Source of the DNA: an uncultured Bacteroides sp.
GTDB taxonomy: Bacteria > Bacteroidota > Bacteroidia > Bacteroidales > Bacteroidaceae
Direction of reading: 5' to 3'
DNA length: 46,973 nt
Assembly: GCA_949289295.1 (NCBI GenBank)
Contig: CASENM010000049.1
Location: 1-46,973, forward strand
Below the pieces are notes generated by a model that ran no database searches, was not told the DNA's origin, and saw only the letters and a program-made list of their open reading frames with translations. Within the stretch, counting starts at the first letter, position 1. The number at the start of each line of letters is the position of its first letter. Positions 1 to 9,375 of this stretch are shown piece by piece. Made by a program: the position numbers and the translations under genes.

Positions 1-149
1 AATTTTACTCGTTTTGGTGACCTTGAGGTGACCTTTTCGGGAGCAAACTACTGCAAATATATGTATTTCCTTGCAAACCACCAAATACATTACATACTGT
101 AAATCAACACATTTATACTACACGGAATTTTATGAAATATTACTCGAAA
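1..149. mobile_element. Right-hand tip of an integrated element (inferred)
   Basis: This stretch lies outside the tRNA fragment on the side where an integrated element is expected. It is AT-rich and shows a direct repeat GGTGACCTT at 16-24 and 27-35 (11-base period), an inverted repeat ATGTATTT/AAATACAT at 61-68 and 83-90, and TTACTCG at 5-11 and again at 140-146 beside the tRNA fragment. Such short repeats next to an att core are typical of integrase arm-binding sites. One frame stays open from base 1 to 111, but the peptide is not recognisable. The element's body is outside the window, so its type (ICE, prophage or other) is unknown. Confidence 0.4.
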
Positions 150-194
150 AGACTCATAATCTGGAGGTCCCAGGTTCAAGCCCTGGCTGGTCCA
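150..194 (+). other. 3' fragment of tRNA-Met(CAU), probable attachment site
   Basis: From the anticodon stem onward the sequence folds as the 3' half of a tRNA. The anticodon loop is CTCATAA at 153-159 with CAT at 155-157, the variable loop is 165-169, the T arm is CCAGG/CCTGG around loop TTCAAGC (170-186), the acceptor 3' strand is CTGGTCC (187-193), and the discriminator is A194. No CCA is encoded. The 5' half, which should begin GGACCAG, is absent: bases before 150 do not pair with the anticodon stem or the acceptor. A 3' half alone is the hallmark of the displaced att copy left when an element integrates into a tRNA gene; the intact gene should lie at the element's far end, left of this window. 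Confidence 0.75.
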
Positions 195-207
195 CGAAGA
201 ACAAAAA

Positions 208-237
208 AGCAGTTACGAATCTCGTAGCTGCTTTTTG
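208..237 (+). terminator. Rho-independent terminator after the tRNA fragment
   Basis: An 11-bp stem (208-218 with 222-232, one T-G pair, loop ATC) is followed by TTTTTGTTTT. It was presumably the terminator of the original tRNA-Met gene and now marks the chromosomal side of the junction. Confidence 0.75.
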
Positions 238-407
238 TTTTCTTGCGTAAACAATGCACAGTTTCGAATCAGGTCCGTTGAAAAAGCGAATGGAATTGTC
301 CATATGGATGCTTTTGGGTAGTTGATAAGGTCGGATGAAGGCGAGGTGTTGGGTTGCATTGTCTTTGTTCTCTTTTGGAGTTTGGATTTTTTTCTTTCAG
401 CTCTTTT

Positions 408-437
408 TTTGAGTTGTCGACTTTTTGCGTAAATTTG
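408..437 (+). promoter_or_regulatory. Bacteroidetes-type promoter for the DUF3467 gene
   Basis: TTTG at 408-411 and TAAATTTG at 430-437 are separated by 18 bases, close to the -33/-7 consensus of Bacteroidetes sigma-ABfr promoters. Transcription would begin near 444, giving a leader of about 30 bases before the ATG at 474. Confidence 0.55.
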
Positions 438-473
438 TCAGAAGAACGAATTAAAATTAATGATTGAACAATT

Positions 474-797
474 ATGGAAAACGAAAACAAGCCTCAGCTC
501 CAGATTGAGCTGAAAGAAGAAGTTGCCAAAGGTACATATGCCAATCTGGCTATATTGACTCATTCTTCATCTGAATTTATTATTGATTTTGTGAGCGTTA
601 TGCCTGGAATTCCCAAGGCCGGCGTTCAGTCGCGCATTGTCATGACACCCGAGCATGCCAAACGTTTGCTCTTTGCTTTACAGGACAATATTGCAAAATT
701 TGAAAAGAATTTTGGTGCAATCCGTATGCCCGAGCAACAGCAGCAAGGAGGTAAAACATTTGTTCCGCCGTTGAGTGATTTCAAGGGAGAAGCTTAA
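474..797 (+). CDS. DUF3467 family protein
   Basis: This 107-residue protein has the DUF3467 pattern: a short acidic N-terminus, then the strand-rich core with YANLAILTHSSSEFIIDF near residues 22-39 and PGIPKAGVQSRIVMTPEHAK near 44-63, then a helix and a Gln-rich tail (residues 87-92). No enzyme motif, signal peptide or membrane segment is visible, so it is a small cytosolic protein of unknown function. It has its own promoter and a terminator directly downstream, so it is monocistronic although it sits next to the str operon. The family assignment is firm; the role is not known. Confidence 0.85.
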   Translation: MENENKPQLQIELKEEVAKGTYANLAILTHSSSEFIIDFVSVMPGIPKAGVQSRIVMTPEHAKRLLFALQDNIAKFEKNFGAIRMPEQQQQGGKTFVPPLSDFKGEA

Positions 798-822
798 AAA
801 ACTATAAAATTACAGTTTGTAT

Positions 823-864
823 GCCCGATTCTCTTAATTTTTCCGAGAGTCGGGCCTTTTTTGT
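823..864 (+). terminator. Terminator of the DUF3467 gene
   Basis: GCCCGATTCTC (823-833) pairs with GAGAGTCGGGC (845-855), 11 bp with one T-G pair, followed by a T-rich run. It separates the DUF3467 gene from the rpsL promoter. Confidence 0.8.
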
Positions 865-874
865 TTTAAAACAG

Positions 875-905
875 TTTGTCTATTAAAAAGTTATTTGTAA
901 TTTTG
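875..905 (+). promoter_or_regulatory. Promoter of the rpsL-rpsG-fusA operon
   Basis: TTTG at 875-878 and TAATTTTG at 898-905 with a 19-base gap match the Bacteroidetes -33/-7 consensus. The start point would be near 912, leaving a leader of about 67 bases before rpsL. No other equally good promoter was seen before rpsJ, so it may feed far into the ribosomal block. Confidence 0.7.
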
Positions 906-978
906 CAGCCCGAAATGTGTGGTTTCGTTTTGGATTGGAAAACAACAACAAATATATAACAATTAAAAATCAAACAAA

Positions 979-1383
979 ATGCCTACTATTCAACAGTTAG
1001 TAAGAAAAGGAAGAAAGGTTTTGGTTGAGAAGAGTAAATCTCCCGCACTTGATTCATGTCCGCAGAGACGTGGCGTTTGTGTGCGTGTTTATACTACGAC
1101 TCCGAAAAAACCGAATTCAGCAATGCGTAAAGTTGCTCGTGTGCGTCTGACAAACTCTAAGGAAGTGAACTCTTATATTCCGGGAGAAGGACACAACTTG
1201 CAGGAACACTCAATCGTACTGGTACGTGGTGGTCGTGTGAAGGATCTTCCGGGTGTACGTTACCATATTGTCCGTGGTACGCTGGATACAGCCGGTGTAG
1301 CAGGGCGCACGCAAAGACGTTCCAAGTATGGTGCTAAGCGTCCGAAACCGGGACAAGCTCCTGCAGGAAAGGGCAAGAAGTAA
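979..1383 (+). CDS. rpsL: 30S ribosomal protein S12
   Basis: S12 lies at the decoding centre of the small subunit and affects tRNA selection. The 134-residue sequence carries the family's signature blocks [16 protein letters not shown] (36-51) and [13 protein letters not shown] (84-96). The two lysines whose mutation classically gives streptomycin resistance are present as K43 and K88, so this is the wild-type form. It is the first gene of the str operon, behind a good promoter, with rpsG following after 147 bases. The upstream sequence has no Shine-Dalgarno motif, only an A-rich leader. Confidence 0.98.
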   Translation: MPTIQQLVRKGRKVLVEKSKSPALDSCPQRRGVCVRVYTTTPKKPNSAMRKVARVRLTNSKEVNSYIPGEGHNLQEHSIVLVRGGRVKDLPGVRYHIVRGTLDTAGVAGRTQRRSKYGAKRPKPGQAPAGKGKK

Positions 1384-1530
1384 AAGTTGCTGAAAGTACA
1401 ATCCTGACAAAAACTTTTTATTAATCCGTTTTGGTTTGTTGGATAAAGCTTAAGGTTGAGTAAATGCTCTCAGTGGAGACGTTGAAGAAAACATGATGCA
1501 GCCCCAAACTAAACATTATTATCAAACAAA

Positions 1531-2007
1531 ATGAGAAAAGCAAAACCAAAAAAACGTGTGATCCTTCCGGATCCAGTGTACGGCGATGTGAGAGTTTCTA
1601 AGTTCGTGAACCATCTTATGTATGACGGTAAGAAGAACAAATCTTATGAAATCTTCTACGGTGCGCTGAAAACAGTTGAGAACAAGCTTCCGGGTGAAGA
1701 AAAGTCCGCACTCGAAGTATGGAAGAAAGCTTTGGAAAATGTAACTCCGCAAATCGAGGTGAAATCTCGCCGTATCGGTGGTGCGACTTTCCAGGTGCCT
1801 ACTGAAATTCGTCCTGAACGTAAGGAGTCAATCTCCATGAAAAATATGATTTCGTTCGCTCGCAAACGCGGAGGCAAGTCAATGGCTGACAAGTTGGCTG
1901 CTGAAATCCTTGATGCTTATAACGAGCAGGGCGGCGCTTTCAAACGTAAAGAAGACATGCACCGTATGGCAGAAGCTAACCGTGCATTCGCTCATTTCAG
2001 ATTCTAA
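1531..2007 (+). CDS. rpsG: 30S ribosomal protein S7
   Basis: S7 nucleates assembly of the 30S head by binding the 3' domain of 16S rRNA. The protein has 158 residues, the usual length, and the conserved blocks MRKAKPKKR at the N-terminus, [16 protein letters not shown] (about 27-42) and the C-terminal [18 protein letters not shown]-type end. It sits between rpsL and fusA; fusA starts 33 bases after its stop. The 147-base rpsL-rpsG spacer is long for this operon and could hold a translational control site, but no specific S7-binding fold was identified. Confidence 0.98.
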   Translation: MRKAKPKKRVILPDPVYGDVRVSKFVNHLMYDGKKNKSYEIFYGALKTVENKLPGEEKSALEVWKKALENVTPQIEVKSRRIGGATFQVPTEIRPERKESISMKNMISFARKRGGKSMADKLAAEILDAYNEQGGAFKRKEDMHRMAEANRAFAHFRF

Positions 2008-2039
2008 GTAAGAAGTATTAACTTTAATAAGGATTTAAG

Positions 2040-4157
2040 ATGGCTAAACATGATTTGCATTTGACCCGTAATATCGGTATCATGGCTCACATCGATGCTG
2101 GTAAGACGACTACTTCAGAACGTATCTTGTTCTACACTGGTCTGACTCACAAAATTGGTGAGGTTCACGACGGTGCTGCGACAATGGACTGGATGGAACA
2201 GGAGCAGGAACGTGGTATTACTATCACTTCTGCCGCTACTACTACGTACTGGACATATGCGGGCAACAAATATAAAATTAACCTGATTGACACTCCGGGA
2301 CACGTGGACTTCACTGCTGAAGTGGAACGTTCTTTGCGTGTGCTTGACGGTGCTGTGGCTACTTACTGTGCGGTAGGTGGCGTAGAACCGCAGTCTGAAA
2401 CCGTTTGGCGCCAGGCTGACAAATATAACGTGCCCCGTATCGGTTATGTAAATAAAATGGACCGTTCGGGTGCTGACTTCTTTGAAGTGGTTCGTCAGAT
2501 GAAAGATATTCTGGGCGCGAATCCATGTCCGATTGTAATACCTATCGGTGCTGAAGAAAATTTCAAAGGACTGGTTGATTTGGTCAAGATGAAAGCAATC
2601 TATTGGCATGATGAGACAATGGGTGCTGATTATACAGTGGAAGATATTCCGGCTAATCTGGTAGACGAAGCGCAGGAATGGAGAGACAAAATGCTGGAAA
2701 AGGTGGCTGAGTTTGACGAAGCACTGATGGAAAAATATTTTGACGATCCTTCTACTATCACTGAAGAAGAAATCCTTCGTGCATTGCGTGCAGGTACATT
2801 GAAAATGGATATTGTGCCGATGCTTTGTGGTTCTTCATTTAAGAATAAAGGTGTGCAGACACTGCTTGATTATGTATGCGCTTTCCTTCCGTCTCCATTG
2901 GATACTCCGAACATCGTGGGTACAAATCCGGCGACTGGTGCTGAAGAAGACCGCAAACCGAGTGAAGATGAAAAGACATCTGCTTTGGCATTCAAGATTG
3001 CTACAGACCCGTATGTAGGCCGTCTGACGTTCTTCCGTGTATATTCAGGAAAGGTTGAGTCTGGTTCTTACATCTATAATTCACGTTCTGGAAAGAAAGA
3101 GCGTGTGTCACGTCTGTTCCAGATGCATTCTAACAAGCAGAATCCTGTAGAAGTGATTAGCGCAGGTGATATCGGTGCAGGTGTAGGATTTAAGGATATC
3201 CGTACTGGTGATACGTTGTGTGACGAAACTGCTCCGATTGTATTGGAGTCGATGGATTTCCCGGAACCGGTTATTGGTATTGCCGTTGAGCCGAAAACTC
3301 AGAAAGACCTTGATAAATTGTCGAATGGTCTGGCTAAGTTGGCTGAAGAAGATCCTACATTTACTGTACGTACAGATGAACAGACCGGTCAGACTATCAT
3401 TTCCGGTATGGGTGAGCTTCATTTGGATATCATCATTGACCGTCTGAAACGTGAATTTAAGGTTGAATGTAACCAAGGCCGTCCGCAGGTAAACTATAAG
3501 GAAGCCATTACAAAGACTGTTGAGCTTCGTGAGGTTTATAAGAAACAGTCGGGTGGTCGCGGTAAGTTTGCTGATATCATCGTTTCTGTTGGTCCGGTTG
3601 ACGAAGACTGGAAGCAGGGTGGTCTTCAGTTCGTGGATGAAGTGAAAGGTGGTAATGTGCCTAAGGAGTTTATTCCTTCTGTACAGAAAGGTTTCCAGAC
3701 AGCTATGAAAAATGGTGTGTTGGCCGGATTCCCACTTGATTCATTGAAGGTTGTACTGAAAGACGGTTCGTTCCATCCTGTTGACTCTGACCAGTTGTCA
3801 TTCGAAATCTGTGCTATCCAAGCCTATAAGAATGCTTGTGTGAAAGCAGGTCCGGTATTGATGGAGCCGATTATGAAATTGGAAGTGGTGACTCCGGAAG
3901 AAAATATGGGTGATGTAATCGGCGACTTGAACAAACGCCGTGGTCAGGTAGAAGGAATGGAAACCAGTCGTTCCGGTGCACGTATCGTGAAAGCTATGGT
4001 TCCGTTGGCTGAGATGTTCGGTTATGTGACTGCATTGCGTACCATCACTTCTGGCCGTGCAACTTCTTCTATGAGTTATGATCATCACGCCCAAGTATCT
4101 TCTTCAATAGCTAAGGCTGTACTTGAGGAAGTGAAAGGACGCGCTGATTTGGTATAA
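2040..4157 (+). CDS. fusA: Translation elongation factor G
   Basis: EF-G is the GTPase that drives translocation of tRNA and mRNA on the ribosome and, with RRF, splits post-termination ribosomes. The 705-residue protein shows the full G domain: G1 AHIDAGKT at 16-23, G2 RGITI, G3 DTPGH and G4 NKMD, followed by domains II to V. The late block [15 protein letters not shown] is typical of domain V. Length and order are those of the standard EF-G, not of an EF-G2 or a ribosome-protection protein. It ends the str cluster. No tuf gene follows, unlike in enterobacteria; a hairpin and rpsJ come next. Confidence 0.97.
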   Translation: MAKHDLHLTRNIGIMAHIDAGKTTTSERILFYTGLTHKIGEVHDGAATMDWMEQEQERGITITSAATTTYWTYAGNKYKINLIDTPGHVDFTAEVERSLRVLDGAVATYCAVGGVEPQSETVWRQADKYNVPRIGYVNKMDRSGADFFEVVRQMKDILGANPCPIVIPIGAEENFKGLVDLVKMKAIYWHDETMGADYTVEDIPANLVDEAQEWRDKMLEKVAEFDEALMEKYFDDPSTITEEEILRALRAGTLKMDIVPMLCGSSFKNKGVQTLLDYVCAFLPSPLDTPNIVGTNPATGAEEDRKPSEDEKTSALAFKIATDPYVGRLTFFRVYSGKVESGSYIYNSRSGKKERVSRLFQMHSNKQNPVEVISAGDIGAGVGFKDIRTGDTLCDETAPIVLESMDFPEPVIGIAVEPKTQKDLDKLSNGLAKLAEEDPTFTVRTDEQTGQTIISGMGELHLDIIIDRLKREFKVECNQGRPQVNYKEAITKTVELREVYKKQSGGRGKFADIIVSVGPVDEDWKQGGLQFVDEVKGGNVPKEFIPSVQKGFQTAMKNGVLAGFPLDSLKVVLKDGSFHPVDSDQLSFEICAIQAYKNACVKAGPVLMEPIMKLEVVTPEENMGDVIGDLNKRRGQVEGMETSRSGARIVKAMVPLAEMFGYVTALRTITSGRATSSMSYDHHAQVSSSIAKAVLEEVKGRADLV

Positions 4158-4178
4158 CGACTAAAATATTTTGAAGCC

Positions 4179-4210
4179 GATGAGGGCTAGCGAATGACTC
4201 TTAGCCCTCA
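4179..4210 (+). promoter_or_regulatory. Hairpin between fusA and rpsJ
   Basis: ATGAGGGCTA (4179-4188) pairs perfectly with TAGCCCTCAT (4201-4210) around a 12-base loop. No T-run follows, so it is not a standard intrinsic terminator. It may be an RNA-processing or regulatory structure at the str/S10 junction. Confidence 0.5.
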
Positions 4211-4253
4211 TGCTTCATTTATTCATATTCTTAAAACTTAAAATAAAAAACAG

Positions 4254-4559
4254 ATGAGTCAGAAAATCAGAATTAAATTGAAATCTTACGATCACAATCT
4301 GGTTGATAAGTCAGCAGAAAAGATCGTGAAGACTGTGAAGGCTACGGGTGCTATCGTAAGCGGTCCGATTCCATTGCCTACTCACAAGCGTATCTTTACC
4401 GTAAACCGTTCGACTTTTGTGAACAAAAAGTCGCGTGAGCAGTTTGAATTGTCTTCTTATAAGAGACTGATTGACATTTACAGCTCAACAGCCAAGACGG
4501 TTGACGCTTTGATGAAGCTGGAATTGCCGAGCGGAGTAGAAGTAGAAATTAAAGTTTAA
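4254..4559 (+). CDS. rpsJ: 30S ribosomal protein S10
   Basis: S10 is a small-subunit head protein and also, as NusE, a partner of NusB in antitermination. The 101-residue sequence has the family blocks [15 protein letters not shown] near the start and [17 protein letters not shown] (37-53). It opens the S10 cluster, 97 bases after fusA. No promoter matching the TAnnTTTG consensus was found in the gap, so it may be co-transcribed with fusA. Confidence 0.97.
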   Translation: MSQKIRIKLKSYDHNLVDKSAEKIVKTVKATGAIVSGPIPLPTHKRIFTVNRSTFVNKKSREQFELSSYKRLIDIYSSTAKTVDALMKLELPSGVEVEIKV

Positions 4560-4578
4560 TGTATTAAAATTAACTGAA

Positions 4579-5196
4579 ATGCCAGGATTATTAGGAAAGA
4601 AAATCGGAATGACATCCGTTTTCAGTGCTGATGGAAAGAATGTACCATGCACTGTTATCGAAGCTGGTCCTTGTGTAGTTACTCAGATTAAATGTGTAGA
4701 AAAAGACGGCTATGCAGCTGTTCAGTTGGGTTTTCAGGACATGACTGAAAAGCATGCTACCAAGCCTTTGTTGGGACACTTTAAGAAGGCAGGAGTAACT
4801 CCGAAGAGACACTTGGCCGAGTTCAAAGATTTCTCAGAGGAATTGAATTTGGGTGACACGATTACCGTGGAATTGTTCAATGATTCTACTTATGTAGATG
4901 TAATAGGAACTTCTAAGGGTAAGGGTTTTCAAGGAGTTGTTAAACGTCATGGTTTTGGCGGTGTAGGCCAGAGCACTCACGGTCAGCATAACCGTGCACG
5001 TAAGCCGGGTTCTATCGGTGCATGTTCTTACCCTGCTAAGGTGTTCAAAGGATTGCGTATGGCCGGCCGTATGGGTGGTGACAGAGTAACTACTCACAAC
5101 TTACAAGTATTAAAAGTGATACCAGAACATAATCTGCTGTTGATTAAGGGTTCTGTTCCGGGTTACAAAGGTTCAATCGTATTAATTGAGAAATAA
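4579..5196 (+). CDS. rplC: 50S ribosomal protein L3
   Basis: L3 is an early assembly protein of the large subunit whose central extension approaches the peptidyl transferase centre. The 205-residue sequence begins [15 protein letters not shown] and contains the conserved [10 protein letters not shown] and [13 protein letters not shown] blocks around residues 116-140. It starts 19 bases after rpsJ, and its TAA stop shares one base with the rplD ATG, indicating tight translational coupling. Confidence 0.97.
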   Translation: MPGLLGKKIGMTSVFSADGKNVPCTVIEAGPCVVTQIKCVEKDGYAAVQLGFQDMTEKHATKPLLGHFKKAGVTPKRHLAEFKDFSEELNLGDTITVELFNDSTYVDVIGTSKGKGFQGVVKRHGFGGVGQSTHGQHNRARKPGSIGACSYPAKVFKGLRMAGRMGGDRVTTHNLQVLKVIPEHNLLLIKGSVPGYKGSIVLIEK

Positions 5197-5825
5197 TGGA
5201 AGTTAACGTATTAAATATTAAGGGTGAAGATACCGGAAGAAAAGCGGTGTTGAACGATGCTATCTTCGGAATCACTCCAAATGACCACGCTATCTATCTG
5301 GATGTTAAACAGTACATGGCTAACAGACGTCAAGGTACTCACAAATCAAAAGAAAGAAGCGAAATCAGCGGTTCTACTCGTAAATTGGGACGCCAGAAAG
5401 GTGGCGGTGGCGCACGTCGTGGTGATATCAACTCTCCGTTGCTTGTTGGTGGTGCACGTGTGTTTGGTCCGAAACCCCGTGATTATTCGTTCAAACTGAA
5501 CAAGAAAGTGAAATTGCTTGCCCGTAAATCGGCTTTGTCATACAAAGCTCAGGAGAACAACATTGTGGTAGTTGAGGACTTCACTTTTGAAGCTCCAAAG
5601 ACTAAAGATTTTATAAATGTTGTGAATAATCTGAAAGTGGCTGGCAAGAAGTTACTTATGGTTTTGCCCGGTGCGGATAAAAACGTATATTTGTCCGCTC
5701 GAAACTTGGAGCGTACCAAAATGTCGATTGCTTCTGCACTTAACACTTATATTGTGTTGGATGCAGAAACTATTGTTGTGACTGAGAATGCATTAAAAGC
5801 TATCGAAGAAACGTTGGTTAAATAA
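5196..5825 (+). CDS. rplD: 50S ribosomal protein L4
   Basis: L4 lines the nascent-peptide exit tunnel with an extended loop. The 209-residue protein carries that loop as the basic, glycine-rich region with [14 protein letters not shown] near residues 65-78. The C-terminal globular half ends normally. The start overlaps the rplC stop by one base. In enterobacteria L4 represses the S10 operon through a leader hairpin; no equivalent leader is obvious here. Confidence 0.97.
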   Translation: MEVNVLNIKGEDTGRKAVLNDAIFGITPNDHAIYLDVKQYMANRRQGTHKSKERSEISGSTRKLGRQKGGGGARRGDINSPLLVGGARVFGPKPRDYSFKLNKKVKLLARKSALSYKAQENNIVVVEDFTFEAPKTKDFINVVNNLKVAGKKLLMVLPGADKNVYLSARNLERTKMSIASALNTYIVLDAETIVVTENALKAIEETLVK

Positions 5826-5845
5826 TTTAGAGAAGCATAAGTGAT

Positions 5846-6136
5846 ATGGGAATTATAATAAAACCGTTGGTTACAGAAAAAATGACGGCTCTTACTGATA
5901 AGCTGAATCGCTTCGGCTTCATCGTCCGTCCTGATGCTAACAAGTTAGAGATTAAGCGTGAAATCGAAGCTTTGTATAATGTGACTGTTGTAGCAGTCAA
6001 TACTATGCGCTATCAGGGAAAAGATAAGTCACGTTATACTAAATCCGGCTTTATCAAAGGTCGTAGAAATGCTTTTAAGAAAGCGATTGTGACTTTGAAA
6101 GAAGGTGATACGATTGATTTTTATAGCAATATTTAA
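5846..6136 (+). CDS. rplW: 50S ribosomal protein L23
   Basis: L23 sits at the tunnel exit and docks trigger factor and the signal recognition particle. The 96-residue protein has the family pattern IIKPLVTEKMTALTD near the N-terminus and NTMRYQGKDKSRYTKSGF in the loop region (52-69). It lies between rplD (20-base gap) and rplB (6-base gap) in the standard S10 order. Confidence 0.96.
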   Translation: MGIIIKPLVTEKMTALTDKLNRFGFIVRPDANKLEIKREIEALYNVTVVAVNTMRYQGKDKSRYTKSGFIKGRRNAFKKAIVTLKEGDTIDFYSNI

Positions 6137-6142
6137 TAGAAG

Positions 6143-6964
6143 ATGGCAGTACGTAAATTTAAGCCCACAACACCGGGGCAGAGACACAAAATTATTGGTA
6201 CTTTTGAAGAAATTACTGCATCGGTACCAGAAAAATCTCTTGTACGCGGAATGCGTTCTACAGGTGGTCGTAACAACGTCGGAAAGATGACGATGCGCTA
6301 TATCGGCGGCGGTCACAAGAGAAAGTATCGTTTTATTGACTTCAAGAGAGATAAAGACGGTGTTCCAGCAGTGGTTAAGACAATTGAATATGACCCGAAC
6401 CGTTCGGCTCGTATCGCTTTGTTGTTTTATGCTGATGGTGAAAAAAGATACATTATTGCTCCTAATGGACTGCAAGTTGGTAGCACACTGATGTCTGGAG
6501 CGGAAGCAGCGCCTGAGATAGGTAATACTCTTCCTCTTGAAAACATTCCTGTCGGTACAGTGATTCATAATATTGAGTTGCGTCCAGGACAAGGTGCGTT
6601 GCTGGTTAGATCGGCTGGTAATTTTGCTCAGTTGACTTCACGTGAAGGTAAATATTGTGTTGTCAAGTTGCCTTCAGGCGAGTTGAGAAAGATTTTAAGC
6701 TCATGCAGAGCCACAATCGGTAGCGTCGGTAATTCAGACCACGCATTGGAACAGTCTGGTAAGGCTGGACGTTCACGTTGGTTGGGTCGTCGTCCGCATA
6801 ACCGTGGTGTGGTTATGAATCCTGTCGATCACCCGATGGGTGGTGGTGAAGGACGTCAGTCTGGAGGTCATCCGAGATCGCGTAAGGGCTTGTATGCTAA
6901 GGGCTTGAAGACTAGATCACCGAAGAAACAGTCTTCTAAGTATATAATCGAAAGAAGAAAGTAA
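6143..6964 (+). CDS. rplB: 50S ribosomal protein L2
   Basis: L2 is needed for subunit joining and peptidyl transferase activity. The 273-residue sequence begins [16 protein letters not shown] and contains the near-universal C-terminal block [15 protein letters not shown] (about 224-238), whose histidine is the conserved residue near the catalytic centre, followed by a basic tail. Length and motifs are canonical. The start lies 6 bases after the rplW stop. Confidence 0.98.
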   Translation: MAVRKFKPTTPGQRHKIIGTFEEITASVPEKSLVRGMRSTGGRNNVGKMTMRYIGGGHKRKYRFIDFKRDKDGVPAVVKTIEYDPNRSARIALLFYADGEKRYIIAPNGLQVGSTLMSGAEAAPEIGNTLPLENIPVGTVIHNIELRPGQGALLVRSAGNFAQLTSREGKYCVVKLPSGELRKILSSCRATIGSVGNSDHALEQSGKAGRSRWLGRRPHNRGVVMNPVDHPMGGGEGRQSGGHPRSRKGLYAKGLKTRSPKKQSSKYIIERRK

Positions 6965-6990
6965 AAAACAACTGATTAATTGAGTAATTT

Positions 6991-7260
6991 ATGAGTCGTT
7001 CATTAAAAAAAGGTCCGTATATTAACGTGAAACTGGAAAAAAAAGTGCTTGCGATGAATGAAAGCGGCAAGAAGTCAGTTGTTAAGACATGGGCCAGAGC
7101 TTCAATGATTTCGCCTGATTTTGTTGGGCATACAATTGCAGTTCATAACGGTAACAAATTTATTCCTGTCTACGTTACTGAAAATATGGTGGGACATAAG
7201 TTGGGCGAATTCGCTTTGACTCGTACGTTCCGCGGACATGCCGGTAACAAGAAAAAATAA
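6991..7260 (+). CDS. rpsS: 30S ribosomal protein S19
   Basis: S19 forms part of the 30S head and contacts the A-site finger of the large subunit. The 89-residue protein has [12 protein letters not shown] at the start and the family signature [20 protein letters not shown] (51-70) followed by [13 protein letters not shown]. It lies 26 bases after rplB in conserved order. Confidence 0.97.
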   Translation: MSRSLKKGPYINVKLEKKVLAMNESGKKSVVKTWARASMISPDFVGHTIAVHNGNKFIPVYVTENMVGHKLGEFALTRTFRGHAGNKKK

Positions 7261-7299
7261 TTGACAGGGCGTACTTGTTGAAACAAAAAAGTTATAATA

Positions 7300-7710
7300 A
7301 TGGGAGCAAGAAAAAGAATATCGGCTGAAAAGATAAAAGAAGCCCGTAAAACCATGTATTTTGCAAAATTGCGAAATGTACCTACTTCTCCACGTAAAAT
7401 GCGTCTCGTGGCTGACATGATTCGTGGAATGGAGGTAAACAGAGCACTGGGAGTTCTGAAGTTCTCTGCCAAGAGAGAATCTTCCTTGAGACTTGAGAAA
7501 CTGTTGCGTTCTGCTATCGCAAACTGGGAACAGAAAAACGAACGTAAGGCTGAAGACGGCGAATTGTACGTAACTACGATTTTTGTTGATGAGGGTGTCA
7601 CTCTGAAAAGAATGAGACCGGCTCCGCAGGGTAGAGGTTACAGAATCCGCAAGCGTTCAAACCATGTGACTTTGTTCGTTGGATCAAAGAATACTAATGA
7701 TAAAAATTGA
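7300..7710 (+). CDS. rplV: 50S ribosomal protein L22
   Basis: L22 contributes the second protein constriction of the exit tunnel. The 136-residue protein has the conserved [14 protein letters not shown] segment (about 30-43) and, near the C-terminus, the beta-hairpin block [20 protein letters not shown] (91-110) that enters the tunnel. It is slightly longer at the N-terminus than the enterobacterial protein, as usual in Bacteroidetes. The rpsC start follows 7 bases after the stop. Confidence 0.96.
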   Translation: MGARKRISAEKIKEARKTMYFAKLRNVPTSPRKMRLVADMIRGMEVNRALGVLKFSAKRESSLRLEKLLRSAIANWEQKNERKAEDGELYVTTIFVDEGVTLKRMRPAPQGRGYRIRKRSNHVTLFVGSKNTNDKN

Positions 7711-7717
7711 GAACTAG

Positions 7718-8449
7718 ATGGGACAGAAAGTTAATCCGATAAGCAACCGTTTAGGAATTATCAGAGGATGGGATTCTAATTGGTACGGTGGCAAGAATTA
7801 TGGTGATGCTTTGGTGGAAGATAGCAAAATCCGCAAATATCTGAATGCCAGACTTGCAAAAGCCAGCGTTTCTAGAATTGTTATTGAACGTACACTGAAA
7901 TTGGTGACGATTACAGTTTGTACTGCTCGTCCAGGTCTTATCATTGGTAAAGGTGGTCAGGAAGTTGATAAGTTGAAAGAGGAGTTGAAGAAGATTACCG
8001 ATAAAGACATTCAGATCAACATATTTGAAGTGAAACGGCCTGAACTTGATGCCGTAATTGTTGCCAACAATATTGCGCGTCAGGTGGAGGGTAAGATAGC
8101 TTACCGTCGTGCTATCAAGACTGCTATTGCCAATACAATGCGTATGGGAGCTGAAGGTATTAAGGTGCTGATTTCCGGTCGTCTGAACGGTGCTGAAATG
8201 GCTCGTTCCGAAATGTATAAGGAAGGACGTACACCACTTCATACTTTCCGTGCTGATATCGACTATTGCAACGCTGAAGCACTGACTAAAGTTGGTTTGC
8301 TGGGTATCAAAGTATGGATTTGTCGTGGTGAAGTGTATGGAAAGCGCGAGCTTGCTCCTAATTTTGTGCAGACAAAAGAAGCTGGCCGTGGCGGCAATAA
8401 AAATGGTGGAAACAACTTCCGCAGAAAGAAGAACAACAACAATCGCTAA
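7718..8449 (+). CDS. rpsC: 30S ribosomal protein S3
   Basis: S3 guards the mRNA entry channel and contributes to ribosomal helicase activity. The 243-residue protein begins [20 protein letters not shown] and has a type II KH domain with the GxxG loop in [11 protein letters not shown] (about 69-79). The C-terminal domain is followed by an Asn/Lys/Arg-rich tail (last 20 residues) of low complexity, seen in this phylum. It precedes rplP by 21 bases. Confidence 0.97.
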   Translation: MGQKVNPISNRLGIIRGWDSNWYGGKNYGDALVEDSKIRKYLNARLAKASVSRIVIERTLKLVTITVCTARPGLIIGKGGQEVDKLKEELKKITDKDIQINIFEVKRPELDAVIVANNIARQVEGKIAYRRAIKTAIANTMRMGAEGIKVLISGRLNGAEMARSEMYKEGRTPLHTFRADIDYCNAEALTKVGLLGIKVWICRGEVYGKRELAPNFVQTKEAGRGGNKNGGNNFRRKKNNNNR

Positions 8450-8470
8450 CGAATTTGAATTTTAGGAATT

Positions 8471-8902
8471 ATGTTACAACCGAAAAAGACTAAATTCAGA
8501 AGACAGCAGAAAGGTAGCGCAAAAGGTAATGCCCAGAGAGGACACCAGTTGGCTTTCGGAACATTTGGCATCAAGTCTTTGCAGACTCGTTGGATTACCG
8601 GACGCCAGATTGAAGCAGCCCGTATTGCTGTGACAAGATATATGCAGCGTCAGGGTCAGATTTGGATCCGTATTTTCCCGGACAAACCAATCACCCGTAA
8701 ACCTGCTGATGTACGTATGGGTAAAGGTAAAGGTAATCCTGAAGGATTTGTCGCTCCTGTTACTCCCGGCCGTATCCTGATTGAGGTGGAGGGAGTTCCC
8801 TTTGATGTGGCAAAGGAAGCTTTGCGCCTTGCAGCTCAAAAACTTCCTGTCATTACTAAGTTTATTGTAAGACGTGACTACGACGCGAGTCAAAATGTGT
8901 AA
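8471..8902 (+). CDS. rplP: 50S ribosomal protein L16
   Basis: L16 organises the tRNA-binding sites of the large subunit and is a late assembly factor. The 143-residue sequence starts [15 protein letters not shown] and has the family blocks [19 protein letters not shown] (46-64), [20 protein letters not shown] and GKGNPEG. The motifs are complete and the length canonical. It is followed by rpmC after 7 bases. Confidence 0.97.
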   Translation: MLQPKKTKFRRQQKGSAKGNAQRGHQLAFGTFGIKSLQTRWITGRQIEAARIAVTRYMQRQGQIWIRIFPDKPITRKPADVRMGKGKGNPEGFVAPVTPGRILIEVEGVPFDVAKEALRLAAQKLPVITKFIVRRDYDASQNV

Positions 8903-8909
8903 TTGAGAT

Positions 8910-9104
8910 ATGAAGATTGCTGAAATTAGACAGATGGCTACCGGTGAACTTGAAGAACGTTTGCAGGCTGAAGTAGCCAATTATAAACATTTGGTGTTGA
9001 ATCATTCAATCTCTCCGGTGGAAAATCCATCGCAAATCAGAAGCTTGCGCAAAACAATCGCGCGGATGAAAGGTGAGTTGCGTCAGAGAGAGCTTAATAA
9101 ATAA
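8910..9104 (+). CDS. rpmC: 50S ribosomal protein L29
   Basis: L29 is a small helical hairpin at the tunnel exit next to L23. The 64-residue protein begins [18 protein letters not shown] and ends with the second helix [20 protein letters not shown], matching the family. It lies between rplP and rpsQ in the usual order. Confidence 0.95.
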   Translation: MKIAEIRQMATGELEERLQAEVANYKHLVLNHSISPVENPSQIRSLRKTIARMKGELRQRELNK

Positions 9105-9115
9105 TAATGGTCCTC

Positions 9116-9373
9116 ATGGAAGCTAGAAATTTAAGAAAAGAAAGAACGGGTGTTGTAGTCAGCAATAAGATGCAAAAGACCATTGTTGTTGCCTCCAAGT
9201 TTAAGGAGAAACACCCTATTTATGGTAAGTTCGTTTCTAAGACGAAGAAATATCATGCTCACGATGAGAAGAACGATTGCCAAATCGGTGATACTGTACG
9301 GATTATGGAAACTCGTCCTTTGAGCAAGACTAAGAGATGGAGATTGGTTGAAATTATTGAAAGAGCTAAGTAA
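9116..9373 (+). CDS. rpsQ: 30S ribosomal protein S17
   Basis: S17 is an early-binding OB-fold protein of the 30S body. The protein carries the family pattern [14 protein letters not shown] near the N-terminus and the signature [20 protein letters not shown] near the C-terminus. Two in-frame starts exist: ATG at 9107 (88 residues) and ATG at 9116 (85 residues). The second is preferred because the protein then begins [12 protein letters not shown], as in other Bacteroides, and the three extra residues look like chance extension. Neither has a Shine-Dalgarno sequence. Confidence 0.93.
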   Translation: MEARNLRKERTGVVVSNKMQKTIVVASKFKEKHPIYGKFVSKTKKYHAHDEKNDCQIGDTVRIMETRPLSKTKRWRLVEIIERAK

Positions 9374-9375
9374 TT

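Noticed and set aside
269-490. Open frame of 73 codons on the - strand upstream of the DUF3467 gene
   Set aside because: It overlaps a good + strand promoter and the DUF3467 start, has low-complexity composition and no family resemblance.
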